Positions 32,564 through 44,737 of a stretch of DNA of 64,000 nt are shown here, piece by piece. Within the stretch, counting starts at the first letter, position 1. Each line of letters begins with the position of its first letter. The notes under the pieces were generated by a model. That model was given only the letters and a program-made list of their open reading frames with translations, had not been told where the DNA came from and searched no databases. The stretch is taken from contig NC_092678.1 in assembly GCF_964355755.1 (NCBI RefSeq), forward strand, positions 8,590,922-8,654,921, in the 5' to 3' direction. Source of the DNA: Antedon mediterranea. Taxonomy: Eukaryota > Echinodermata > Crinoidea > Comatulida > Antedonidae. The translations under genes and the position numbers were made by a program.

Positions 32564-32902
32564 TAACCTGTTTGCACAATGATAAACTCTATCCAGCTTC
32601 ATCTATCCAAGAAGAACTTTTTTTCCCTTGACTTTACATAATTATATCATTTTAAAATATGCAATATCGATTTTCCGTTAGCTGTTCATTATTACTATAT
32701 TACATCGTATTATTATATCGGGAGCTCCTGTTTTAATTTGCTCCTGCTTTAATTAACTTCTGTAAATGCACTCTTATCATATCTTGTTTTTTTGTATTGT
32801 TTATGTATTATTATTATTATTGTTATTATTTACTATATTGTTTCCTATTACCATTTACTTTATATTCAGTGATGCTTCTCAAATTGTTAAATCGCTGTCT
32901 AA

Positions 32903-35900
32903 ATGATGTCTGAGAATTATTTTTGTCATCTCCCATTCCATGATTTTATTATAGATTCTGATACTATTAAAGATGTATTGTCCCCCTGAAAAAAATTTTT
33001 TTTTCAATATTTTTGTTGAATAGGCCATTTTAATTGCACATAAAAGTTATTCACTTTGACCTCAATTTGGATTGAAAAAAATAATTTTTTACACGGGAAA
33101 ATCGCAATTTAATGCAAAAATTAACCAACCGGAAGCTATTTGTCTGGAAGACAAATGTGTTCCGGTTTAATTTACCCCTTGACCTGAGTTAGCTCATAAA
33201 TATTCATATTGTATGGATACATCGTGTGGATGATGATGCTTTCCAAATCAACAGCCGGCCAACAACGATAGCAATGCATGCGTGCGCGAGAGAGTCGAGT
33301 AGTGATGCGAGACGAATCTTGAAGAAAACACGAAAACTATAGCTAGCAGAATGCTAAGTTAGAATTACAGTTGATAACTTTGATGTTGAATCTTATTCAT
33401 TTAGGTGAGTTTTTGTTTCGCTAACAGGAGAGGCCTAGCTAGGCCTAGGCCCGAATTTGCTGCTACTGTACTACTAGTCGGATTTACTACTACTACTAGC
33501 ACTGACAGTCTCGAGTAGCCTAAACTGCTGCCTACTTCTGTCTCTAGAAGTAGAGTGTAGTAGGCCTAGGCAGTACACTGCTAGCTAGGGCTACAGTAGA
33601 CCACCACCAGAAGGGATGTATTTTTGTTTTAATCATGATGAATTGGTTTAATTTTTAAAGATTTCAACTATCTATTCAGCAGTGAAAATAAAAAAAAAAA
33701 GAAAATCTAAATATTGTTTTGGATGTTTTACTGATGCAATATTTTAAAAATATTTTCTGTATCAAATGCAATAGGTTCAAATTAACATTTTATGCAGATA
33801 TTTTGACACAAATTTCTTTTTTTTTTAGGTTGATTGATTGAACAATAAGAGCAAGTAGTGAGAAACATAAAATGTATCGTACAGTGGCAACATTCACAAT
33901 TTATTGAAACGTTTCTTACTATTAAAATGACACTTTGTAATGGATGTGAGCGATCTTAGAAGACTATAGCTGTCGTAATTACTGCCACAATCAACACATT
34001 GATAATTAGTAGACAAATTGACACAAAAAACAATACAGGAATTCAATAAGATATACTGTATATATATATTTTATTAACTCCTTTTGCACTGTAATATTTA
34101 CAGTAAAATTATGAAGTGCAAGTAAATTTGAAGAATTTATCCTTTGTACTGTTGTAGTAGTTTTTTATTATTTATTGAATGTTATGTTTACAAAATAATA
34201 TACTGTACATATAATACAAAAAAATATACAATATTTTACAAGCTGGACAAGAACATATTGGCCGAATGCAGCAGGAGAGTCAGAAATATTTTTCCTGCAA
34301 TATCCATTCATATTCCAATACCGAGTCTATCATTGTTGTCTTTGGGTGACCTCTGTTCCAGTCTTCATCAGCTCAACGTCTTTAAAAAAAGTAAAAGCAA
34401 AGTATGAAAATCTGGAAAAAATAGATCATGCATATAATTTAGTGCAAAATTGGGCTAGTGAAATTGCTTACTTTGACATAGTCAAATAAGTATACTACCT
34501 TTCTATGGTAATTAAAACACATTACTTATAATGTTATAACTTATAAAAAGAGAAAATAAATATTTGACTTACTACAGTACAGAGAACATTTGTTTGTGTT
34601 GTAAAATGGCTAAGCTGGCTTTTCCCCTCTGTCTACTTGTACAGTGCTGCTGTAAGGTTCTCAATTTCAGGCTTGTATTGCAACCATTTTCCCTGAAAAA
34701 TGTTTGTTTTATTTTTATCATAAAAATTAGTTAAACTGTAAATATATATGGTACAGCAAGCTGGCTGTATTTTCGGAATGTAGCTAAGATTGATGGCATA
34801 TAGCCTAGGCCAGTCTATGAAGAGTACAATGTATAGGGCCTAGCTGGGCATCTTCTGCAGGGACCCGATTGTCACAGTCTGCTTGCTACTAGCCTAGTAA
34901 TATGCAGCAGCATGTATTAATTATTCTAGGCCTAGTTAATTAATTTACCTTCCTGTTATTATTGCGTTATATATATTATTATATTTAAAATAACCGTCTA
35001 GGCCTACTTACCGACAAATTAACAGCTCAGCTTTACATATTTATACGATCAGGCCAGGGAAACCCACAGTCGCGTCGATCTCTGGTGGTGTTGTTGTACA
35101 TACAACGTGCATCGTCCATTGTTAGATCAGATCTCTGCTGTGTGGATGCTCATTAACATATCATGCATATGTATGAGTTAGCTCTACCGGCCTAATTTCT
35201 GAGCCGATGAGTTCGAAAAAATGGTAAACTTATTTTGATTTTTTTATAAGCGAAATCAATATTTTTTTCGGATTTTTTTTCGGTGGAAGTGAATAACTTT
35301 ATGTTAACTACAAAACGGTCTATTCAAAATTTGATTTTTTTCATCTTTATTTTTCATTTTTTGGGGGACAATACATCTTTAACCATAGTGATATATCTAA
35401 CATTATTATAAACCCCCTTGCTCATACTGAATATGATAAATTTGATGAACATTCCGAGCCTCTTGCCAACCAATTAAATTCTAGAAATTCGACACTCGAG
35501 GATTGTATATACTATGACACTAATCATTTTAATACCACTTTTAGAAATGTTTCAAATTCCCTAATTTCTCTCTTTCATATTAACATTAGAAGCGTTACAA
35601 ATAAAACTGATTCCCTTGAACAATTTTTAAATTCAATTAATTTAAAATTTTCTATTATTGGTCTCTCTGAGACGTGGTTGAATGACACGTCACCTACTCC
35701 CTTCTTGCATAATTATTCATTTATATCTAAAAATAGGCAATCTGGTAAAGTAAAAAACGATCTTAATGTTAGAGTCCGTCTTGATCTATCGATTTCTCAA
35801 CCATATGATTCCCTTTTTCTAGAAATAGTACATCCTAATAAAAAAAATACAATCGTTGTTGTAATTTACCGTCCTCCAGATGGTAATATTGATCATTTCT

Positions 35901-38371
35901 CCAAATCCTTCGATGAACTCTTAAATAAAATAAATTCTGAACATAAACCCTGTCATATCATGGGCGATATAAATATTGATATCATAAAATATCAAAATCA
36001 TATTCAAACTAATAATTATATTGATATGTTACTTTTTCGCTCATTTTATCCAACAATTTCAAAACCTACTCGAATCACACCGACTACCGCCACCTTGATT
36101 GACCATTTTTACACCAATATTATTGATACAAAAATACATTCTGGTGTATTTATTTTTGATATATCCGACCACCTTCCTATCTTTCATATAGTAGATGAAA
36201 AATTATACCATACTGACACCGACAATGTACCATCTCGTATAATAGATATTGATGCTTTGTGTGGTGATTTGGTTGAGGAAAATTGGTCTGAGGTTTACGA
36301 TTGTGACCAACCCGTATCTTTTGATAAATTTCTTAACACATTCTATAAAATTCATAATAAACATATTAAAAATAAATATAATGTATCAAATAAAATGAAA
36401 GCAAAACAGTCTTGGATGACACCTGGCTTAATTAAAAGTAGCAAAAAGAAACAAAAACTTTATAAAAAATATATTTATTCTCATGATATTCAACATAAAA
36501 GTATATACAAAAATTATAAAAATATGTACACTAAACTCTGTCGAACCGCCAAAAGAATGCATTATATATCAACATTTCAAAATGTAAAATGTAACCTTAA
36601 AAAGACCTGGGCTATAATAAATTCTGTATTAAGACCAGAAAATCAAAACAATTTCCCATCCCTCATAAATAACGGTTTTGAAACAATTACATCAACTAAA
36701 GAAATATGCGATTCATTTAATAAGTACTTTTCAACAGTTGGTTCAAATTTAAATAATTCTATGCCTGACCCTCATATTGACCCAATCTCATATTTACCAA
36801 ATCCAATTTCTCAATCCTTTTTTATAAATCCTGTTACAAAAGAAGAAATAATAATTATTGTCAACAATTTAAATCCAAATAAAGGATCTGGTGACGATAA
36901 TATCACTTCACGTACAATCAAACAAATACTGCCGTACATAATTGACCACCTTACCTACTCTATAAACTGTTCATTCTCATCTGGTGTATTTCCAAATTTA
37001 TTAAAAATAGCTAAAGTTTTCCCAATCTTTAAGAAAGGTGACAAGGGCCAAGTTAAAAATTACAGGCCTATCTCCCTTCTTAGTGCTTTTTCCAAGATCT
37101 TAGAAAAACTCATGCACCAGCGACTCTATGATTACCTTACTAAATTCAACATTCTTTATACTCACCAATATGGCTTCCGTCATAACCATTCCACATCCCA
37201 TGCAATTCTGGATCTTGTTAACAACATCACCTCATCTCTTGACAATAAACAATTTTTACTCTCTGTTTTTATAGACTTGTCAAAAGCTTTTGATGTCATT
37301 AATCATAAAATTCTTCTTGGTAAATTATTTAATTATGGCATTAGAGGAATTGCATTAAACTGGTTTGAAAGTTATTTAGTAAACCGTAAACAGTATGTTG
37401 CGTTAGGCTCATTTAAATCATCAGTGGAGGCTGTAAATTGCGGAGTGCCTCAAGGGTCGGTTTTAGGACCACTACTATTTTTAATTTATGTAAATGATCT
37501 TTCTAGATCAAGTGACACTCTGAAAGTCATATCCTTTGCTGATGATACTACGATTTTGTATTCTCATTCTGATATCAATGTCTTATATAACACCGTCAAC
37601 ACTGAACTAAATAAAATGACTGACTGGTTCATCTCAAATAAGCTTATTGTTAATGTACAGAAAACTAATTACATTTTATTTCGTACTCAACAAAGACAAA
37701 TTGATTTCTCTAATCTTAATATTTACATTAACAATAATATTATTGAACGTAAACCCGAAGTACTATTCCTCGGAGTTTATCTACATGAATACTTGAGATG
37801 GACCAGTCATCAAGCGTATGTATCTAAAAAGATATCTAAAGTAATTGGCATCCTTTGTAAATTAAGACACTTTTTTCCACAACATATCTTACTCTTGTTA
37901 TATAACACCCTTATACAACCTCATCTTCTTTATTGCAACATTATTTGGGCAGCCGACTACCCATCAAATTTAGAAAAACTTAATAAACAAATTAAACGTG
38001 CTGCCCGTATTATTACTTTCTCTCACTATCTCGCCCCTTCCCAACCTTTACTTAAAAAACTCAATATTCTTAGTCTACATGATCTATTTACAACACAAAT
38101 TGCTTCCTTTATTTTTCAATTCTTTAATACCAAACTCCCTGTGACAATGTCTAATCTATTAAGTCATACAAAATCACACAAGTACTATTTACGTATCGAC
38201 AATAAATTTCAGCATCTTGATGTACCTCCTTTTAGACTGAAAATTTCCGAATATTTTGTTTCTGTTTCAGGACCGCGAATCTGGAATGATCTTGATGATA
38301 AACTAAAGCATTTTAAATCTCTTTATACTTTTCGTAAAAATTTTAAAAAATATCTTATTTCTTTATACTAA
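32903..38371 (+). pseudogene. CR1-like element A, ORF2 (endonuclease-RT) split by a TTAA element
   Basis: ORF2 starts at tandem ATGs (32903 and 32906). After 68 nt it is interrupted by the TTAA-flanked element at 32971-35378. It resumes in the same frame at 35381, and counting one TTAA only, the frame is continuous to the stop at 38371. The endonuclease shows HINIRS (about 35576), LSETWL, IMGDINID (about 35960) and SDHLPIF (about 36165). The usual Gly-rich segment after the SETWLN block is eroded. The RT has KVFPIFKKGD, NYRPISLLS, FIDLSKAFDVI (motif A), GVPQGSVLGPLLF and an intact FADD at 37534-37545. The C terminus ends GPRIWNDL. Apart from the insertion I see no stop or frameshift. The catalytic residues look intact, so the element was probably active shortly before the insertion. 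Confidence 0.9.
32967..35382. mobile_element. TTAA-flanked non-autonomous element (piggyBac/Kolobok-like) inside ORF2
   Basis: The element spans 32971-35378 (2408 bp), with ends AGATGTATTGTCCCCC and its inverse, flanked by TTAA at 32967-32970 and 35379-35382. Inverted homology continues inward for more than 100 bp with divergence (TTGAATAGGCCATTTT versus TTGAATAGACCGTTTT, both with AAGTTATTCACTT). A further inverted block near the AGTTAGCTCATA words lies about 210 bp in. TTAA targeting fits piggyBac and Kolobok. No transposase frame is present. Confidence 0.88.
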
Positions 38372-38640
38372 TTTTAATATTATGATTGTAGTACACTGAA
38401 AGTATTTTTAATTCATCGTTTTTGTTTTTATTTATTATTTTATGTAGTAAATTGTATTAGTTTAAATGTATGTGTATTGTTTGTGGGGTCTTTCTCGAGA
38501 CAAGAAACTTGTTTTCTTCTAGAGAAGACCCCAAATGATGGCTTATTACTATGTTTTCACTTATGTACACACCTATAATTATATTATTGTATAATGCCAT
38601 TGTTGAATAAATAAATGTTTTTTGAACTTGAACTTGAACG
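38372..38640 (+). mobile_element. Element A 3' UTR and (TTGAAC)n tail
   Basis: After the ORF2 stop come a hairpin-like GGTCTTTCTCGAGACAAG / CTTCTAGAGAAGACC pair, AATAAATAAATG, and then a tail TTTTTTGAACTTGAACTTGAAC. Short GAAC or TTGAA repeats at the 3' end are the tail type of this LINE. ORF1 of element B begins directly after the tail, so the ATG at 38615 belongs to A's tail and not to B. Confidence 0.8.
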
Positions 38641-39877
38641 CAAAAGGAAAAAAAGGATATGCTTAGTGTGCAAACGTATTCCTAGCATACTATCAACTCT
38701 AACAGAGACTATCTTAGTATTTGACCAACGTCTAAGATATGTTGATGAAAGGCTGGCCAAAAAGAAACCTGATTCAACCAATGAAGTGACCAAGACCCAG
38801 GAAAAAAAACAACTTCTCATAAACAGTGAGTCAATAAAAAAAGAAATAGAATGTCTGCGACATGAACTAAAAGAAAGGAACAACATCCTCATTGAAAACA
38901 CCAAACTAAAGGCTAAAATAAAACTCCTAAGACAGGAGCTAAAGTACACAGAAAACAACATACAACCCAACGCTACCGGCCTACAAGAAATAAGGGTAGA
39001 AATGGAAAAAATGAAAGAAAAAATCAATAAAACAGAAAGAGAAAACAAACTAACAGCTAATGCTTTCATAGATGTCAAGCGAAGCAACGATATGATCCTG
39101 CAGAAAGATAAGCAAAAAACAAATCTCCAGGACAAACTACAGACAGCAATACACGAAACAGAAAAAGCAAGGGAGATAGCGTACGAAACAAAACGAACCC
39201 AGGTAGCCATCGACGCATCAGACTTCCAAACTGTTAACTCAAAAAAAGACAGTCAGAAATTGTCGTATGCAGAAAGTCTAATGAAACATAATGACACACA
39301 TCGAGCCTACGAAAGCAAGAAACCATCTGTATTACTATTAGGAAATTCGCACTTTAAAAAAGTCGAAGCAAGTCGTATTTTACCAAAAGCAGATGTATGC
39401 ATTACACACGCATACACTAATGACCAAATTGGAAATGCACTCGATGAAATCCACAAAACACTTGACTGTATAGTAATCCACGAAATAACTAACTCTGTAA
39501 AGGAATCAGCTCCAGAAAAGTGCGCAGAAACGCTATACAACACAGTCAGTGAGTATGCCACAAAACATCCAGACACTAAATGTTTGATATCATTTGGCTT
39601 ACCACGAGCAGGCCCACTAGCAAACTCATGTATAAAGCACAAGATACGCACAGACAAAATACCAAACCTAACATTCTGCGACAATAGCAACTTCTTACGA
39701 AACGGCGAGCTGGTCGACACTCTTCTAGCACCTGATGGATACCATCTATCAGATGGAGGCACCAGCCTATTGGCCAGTAACGTCAGATACAAAGTTGAAA
39801 ACGTTCTAGGTCTATCTCGCAGAAAAGCTAACACAGGAAGAGGTAGACCACGTTACCACAAATTTCAACAATTGTAA
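38641..39877 (+). CDS. CR1-like element B, ORF1 (coiled coil + SGNH-esterase domain)
   Basis: The frame is open from the tail of element A to 39877. An apparent start at 38615 is an artefact of that tail, so the real N terminus is uncertain and probably truncated. Numbering from that ATG, residues 65-190 are Lys/Glu-rich and predicted coiled coil. Residues 238-395 form an SGNH-hydrolase-like domain: VLLLGNSH at about 239-246 (block I nucleophile region, serine at 245), VIHEITNSV (block III position, asparagine 293), and DGYHLSDGG at 374-382 (block V Asp/His pair). Esterase-type ORF1 proteins are known from CR1 and L2 clade elements, where they are thought to help ORF1p associate with RNA or lipid. 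The C terminus is basic (RRKANTGRGRPR). It has no frameshift or stop. Element A uses an entirely different ORF1. Confidence 0.82.
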
Positions 39878-40006
39878 GGTAACACAAATTCAGAAAGTTA
39901 TTGTAACTGAAATTAAGCAGTATACATAAGCATAGTATTATAAATTATATTAATTAAAATAGTTTTTTATAGACAAATACAATCAATAAACATACAAAAT
40001 CAAAGC

Positions 40007-43000
40007 ATGGATAACAATAAAAATAACGGTGATGAAAACGAAATATCAAATCCAATGGATATACTATTTAATCCAATATCTATTGATAATGGTAATAATG
40101 ACCATGACGAATTCATTGAATATAGTCTCAGAAACAAGCTAAATGCTATTGAGACATGTTCTTATATGAGTCCATATGACTTGAATGAATCTGTGAAGAA
40201 ATTAAAAAATATTGGCTACTCATTCCTTCACTATAATATTCGAAGTATCAATAAACACATTGATAAACTAACTACATACCTAAACTTAATCAACCACCTC
40301 TTTACAGTTATAGGTATATCGGAAACATGGTTAAACAATACGTCGTGCAAACCATATTTACCGAGCTATGACTTCCTCGCATTAGATAAGAAGAACCGTA
40401 AAGGAGGGGGAGTTGGTATGTTTGTTTCTGCTACAATTGACATAAAAGAAAGAAAAGATCTATGTATTGAATCTTGTGAATGTATTTTTATTGAAATAAT
40501 TGAAAAAAAATTTAACAATACGATTGTTGGTATAATATATAGACCTCCCGATTCGAATATAGAACTTTTTAATAGATCACTAGACGATAATAATACTATT
40601 GATATCGAGAGAAAATCATGCCACATTATGGGTGATTTTAACATTAATTTACTTAAGCATGCATCGACTGATTTTGTAAATAATTTTCTAGAAGTAATTA
40701 TGTCGCATTCCTTTTACCCATCGATTTCAAGACCCACTAGAATACAAAACAACACATCTTCATTAATTGATAACATTTTCTCCAATACACTTTCTGAACA
40801 AATGTTATCTGGTATACTAATCTCAGACATATCTGATCATTTACCGGTATACCAAATTATCCACTCCGTGCCCGACAAACATATTAAAGTAAAAATCGGT
40901 AATATAGAACCTCATAAATATGCAATAAACGAAAGAAATATAAATAAACTATATAATGACTTATTACCTGTTGATTGGGCTGATGTATATGTAAGGACAA
41001 ACCCTGATGATGCTTACAATGCTTTTATCAACACTTTCAAAAAATTATATAATAAAAACTTTAAAAAAAAAGAAAAAGTTCAAGAAAATTACAAAAAGTA
41101 TAAAAAGTTCAAACAACCATGGATGAGCTCAAGACTATTAAAGTCTAGCAAAAGAAAACGTGTGTTGTACAAAAAATTTATAAAACATCCCTCGTCTAAA
41201 AATAAGGATATTTATAAAGAGTTTAATAAGTCATTTATGCGTACCTGCAAAAATGCAAAGAAATCATATTATGAAAATGTTTTTAACAATACTAAAGGAA
41301 ATAAAAAAAAAACATGGAATATTATAAATGATATTATAAATCCAGGTGGAGGCAAAAATAATGTTCCATCCACGTTTACATCTGATGACAAACTCATAGA
41401 GGGTTGTGAGCCTATTGCAAACCACATTAACGATTATTTTATTAATGTTGGTCTCAAGGTACGAGACAGTATTGAGCCATCAACGGCACAATACTCTGAT
41501 TACCTGCTAAACAGGCAAAGTAACTCTATGTTTTTCTACCATGTAAATGAGGAGGAAGTGTTAAAAGTGATTCAATCACTTGATGCAAACAAAACACCTG
41601 GTTTTGATGATATTTCACCAAAGGTAGTCAAGGCAGTTGGTGATGCTATTGTAAAGCCCTTGACTTACATATTTAACGTATCTCTTCACTCCGGCTTAAT
41701 ACCGGAACAGATAAAAATTGCAAAAGTAATTCCCATATACAAAAAAGGGGACCGTCATTTAGCCTCGAATTATCGCCCGATATCACTACTACCAATTTTC
41801 TCTAAAATCTTTGAAAAGATAGTCCATTCCAGATTGTATAATTACTTTAAAACTTACAATATACTAAATGATTGGCAATACGGTTTCCAAAACAATCATT
41901 CAACCTCCCACGCTATAATTGATCTGATCCACAAAATACTAAAGGCATTTGAAAACAAAAAGTTCGTAATTGCCACATTTATGGATTTGTCAAAGGCATT
42001 TGATATTATTGACCACAGTATATTACTGAACAAGCTATTCCACTATGGTATAAGAGGTGTTACACTAAAATGGTTCAGTAACTATTTAAAATCACGAAAG
42101 CAATATGTTTTTATAAATGGTACTTCGTCTAATATTAAGGAGACTAGTATTGGTGTTCCACAAGGGTCCGTTTTGGGACCATTGTTGTTTCTTGTATATG
42201 TAAACGATATATGTAACTCAAGTACACAAATTGAATTAATTAGCTTTGCCGATTATACAACAGGATTCAAGTGTGGAAATAACCTGAACGCATTGGCAAA
42301 CACTATGAATGTTGAACTAGATAGAATTAATATGTGGTTCAAAGCTAATAAACTTTTATTAAACACCAGCAAAACAAATTACGTAATCTTTAAAACTGCC
42401 CAAATGCGTATTATTACAACCAACATTGAATTGAAAATGATTAACATTACTATACAACAACAAAAAAATTAACATTTCTTGGGGTTGTAATAAATGAGAA
42501 CCTTTGCTGGAAAAATCATATAAGGCTTATTAGCAAAAAAACCGCTAGGTCTATTGGAATATTGATAAAAACTAGACATTTTTTTCCTAATTATATTTTA
42601 ACAAATTTGTATAATACATTAATTCTACCGCACCTTCAGTATGGAAACATTATTTGGGGCAGTACATATGATAGTACACTAGAATCCCTTCTTAAACTCC
42701 AGAAAAGGGCTGCTAGAATTATTTTATTTAAAAAGCCATGGCAACATTCTGAGCCACTGTTTAAGCAATTAAATATACTTAACATACAATATATCAACAG
42801 AGTTACCGTCCTAGGTTTCATGGCCCAGATTAAAAGTAATGTTTTACCCAGACGAATCCAAATGATATTCAAAAGAAACGAAAATACTACCCATAATCTT
42901 CGAAATATTTGTAGCGTAAAACAACCATACTCTAGGTTAACGTCTGGTCAACATTTTATCAGTATTCACGGACCGAAACTATGGAACGAGCTCTGTAGAA

Positions 43001-43083
43001 ATCACTTAGATATTTTTAACAAAAATTATAAAATACTAAAAAAATATGTAAAAAGAGACATTTTATCGAATTACAGAACTTAA
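40007..43083 (+). pseudogene. CR1-like element B, ORF2 (endonuclease-RT), catalytic-site mutant and frameshifted
   Basis: The first frame (40007-42472) has HYNIRSINK, ISETWLN, the Gly-rich GGGVGMF, IMGDFNIN and SDHLPVY of the APE endonuclease. The RT follows: KVIPIYKKGD, NYRPISLLP, FMDLSKAFDII and GVPQGSVLGPLLF. At 42245-42256 the catalytic FADD reads FADY, a GAT-to-TAT change in the second metal-binding aspartate. At about 42460-42470 an indel in an A-run ends the frame. The next frame (HFLGVVINENLCW, then the 42562-43083 part) supplies the C terminus, ending GPKLWNELC. The element is closely related to element A by RT sequence. It is inactive on two counts. Confidence 0.9.
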
Positions 43084-43525
43084 AATGCTTCACTCATAAA
43101 ATATAGATGCATATATTATGCATTTGTGTTGGTGTGTGCGAGTATACACACATAGCCTGTTTTATATTATATGTATTCATACTTTTGCTATAATATATAT
43201 AGAAAGAATCCACATGTACTGGAAGTAATAAACTGAATATCTTCTTTTTTAAGACAAAATGTATAAATAATCATGTTAGAAAAACAGTATCGCTTTTTGA
43301 TGATGAACAACTCTAAAATGTATATAGGAAATGTTTTTTATTTTATTTTGTATCTATTAAGTTGTGTTTATTGTTTTATGTTTTTTTTTATGTAAAAGCT
43401 GCGAAAACAGAAGTGTAAACTTCTCTATGCAGGATCCTTGCCATCATTTATGCTATGAAACTGTATTTATAAACGATGAGTAAATAAATGTGAATTGAAT
43501 TGAATTGAATTGAACTGAAATTCGG
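43084..43525 (+). mobile_element. Element B 3' UTR and (TTGAA)n tail
   Basis: AT-rich 3' UTR followed by AATAAATGTG and a tail of ATTGAATTGAATTGAATTG at 43490-43512. The tail type matches that of element A in general form. Confidence 0.75.
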
Positions 43526-43534
43526 ATACAGCCT

Positions 43535-44345
43535 CATAATTTTGAAGACAGCCCGATTTTCTTGACAGATTTAATATATGTTTATACAATTATATTGATT
43601 TGCGATGAATGGAACATTCCAATATTATTATTTGGTTTAACACAAGTACCTGTAGGTAAATGTATGAGCCCTTGGAGAATGAACCTAAAACCTTTAGTTA
43701 TAGTATAAACCATTTTGGTCGCCATTTGAATCGCAAATTTCTTACTGTGAGTGTGGGTAGGCACTATTGTTAGATAAACGCACAATATACAAATGAACTT
43801 TGTTACTGATAGTTGCTACTCACGTTTGTATTAATGAATAAATCCCAAAAAAAGATAAACGTCGTAGTGGTGTATCGTTAAATGTACTTTACTATTTCAA
43901 TCGATTATTTGGTCATTGTTCGAAAATGTCCCTGTTTTAACAAAGTATTAAATCGCAAATATTGTACTGTATTATTGGTATATTATTTATAGGCCTATAC
44001 AACATGAAAAAAAAAATCGTTAGTGAGTGGATAAAGAATATATTTAAAAAGTGTTCCTCTTGTACCCATCCATCAACCCTAATGTTACATACAAAACACA
44101 AATTGGGTTTGTTTAAATAAGTCCAAATAAAAAATGTGGACTCATTTTATGACAAATTTCTCTTTCGGAATTAGGTATAATTCCCATGGTGCTAATTTGA
44201 GTTGACTACATAACTCATCGTGTCTATATTTAATTGTTTCTCTAAACGACAATGTATTATAATGCGGCGGTACGTACATTTGAAATCGCCATTTTTTTAC
44301 GCTGTGTATTCGAGAACCATTTGTGGGCACGACCTGGATTGTACG
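43535..44345. repeat. Duplicated segment, copy 1 (second copy 61025-61950)
   Basis: The two segments align in the same orientation for roughly 800 bp. Shared words include GATTTGCGATGAATGGAAC, GTCGTAGTGGTGTATCGT, CCCTAATGTTACATACAAAAC and TTCGAGAACCAT, with small indels throughout. On the minus strand both copies end in a comparable open frame (see 44142-44330). The left side abuts the tail of LINE element B. Confidence 0.8.
44142..44330 (-). CDS. Candidate terminal exon in a duplicated segment, function unknown
   Basis: The minus strand reads KWRFQMYVPPHY, then RHDELCSQLKLAPWEL, PKEKFVIK and a TGA. The paralogous segment at 61750-61905 reads NWRFQMYVPQDY, RHDDLCSQLKLAPWEL, PKEKLITK and a TGA at the same place. 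Differences include several synonymous third-position changes and indels that sum to whole codons, which suggests past or present coding constraint. I do not recognise the family. The upstream exon boundary is unclear, because the ATG at 44330 is simply the first in frame. It could equally be a transposon-borne coding remnant. Confidence 0.35.
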   Translation of the reverse strand: MPTNGSRIHSVKKWRFQMYVPPHYNTLSFRETIKYRHDELCSQLKLAPWELYLIPKEKFVIK

Positions 44346-44737
44346 CGAGCGAAGTTGATATACGACCTGGATAGGTCATGAAACGTCGCTGTTTCTAAAC
44401 AAGAAAGTTCAGTGAATTAGGCCCTAGATTGATATATTTTTTTTAAAAAAAAGCAAATACAGCAAAAACAAATCTGAGATACGTAAAATTACGCGAAAAG
44501 TTTAGTAGAATAAATATATAAATTATTTTATTTGAGAGTAGCACGATAATCAAGAGAATGATATTTAACATTCTAATTGGTAAAATATCCGTCTAAATAA
44601 ATCCACAGGGCTAGAAAAACATGCGTTACTCTTTATTGTTCATTTATTTTATATACAATGCTATGAAATATTTCCATTTTCAAAATCCATCCTGTAATTT
44701 ATTTTATATAATATACAAGTAATGACTGATTGCAATG
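44346..44737. other. No gene seen
   Basis: AT-rich sequence. The word TGGATTGTACGCGAGCGAAG at 44336 resembles the GTACGCGAGCGAAGCGAGCGTAC word at 61957. Nothing else was identified. Confidence 0.4.

Noticed and set aside
38584-39834. Minus-strand frames at 38584-39210 and 39307-39834
   Set aside because: Antisense shadows of the esterase-type ORF1 of element B.
40007-42472. Host gene encoding an endonuclease-phosphatase protein
   Set aside because: It is ORF2 of a CR1-like retrotransposon with RT motifs and a LINE tail.
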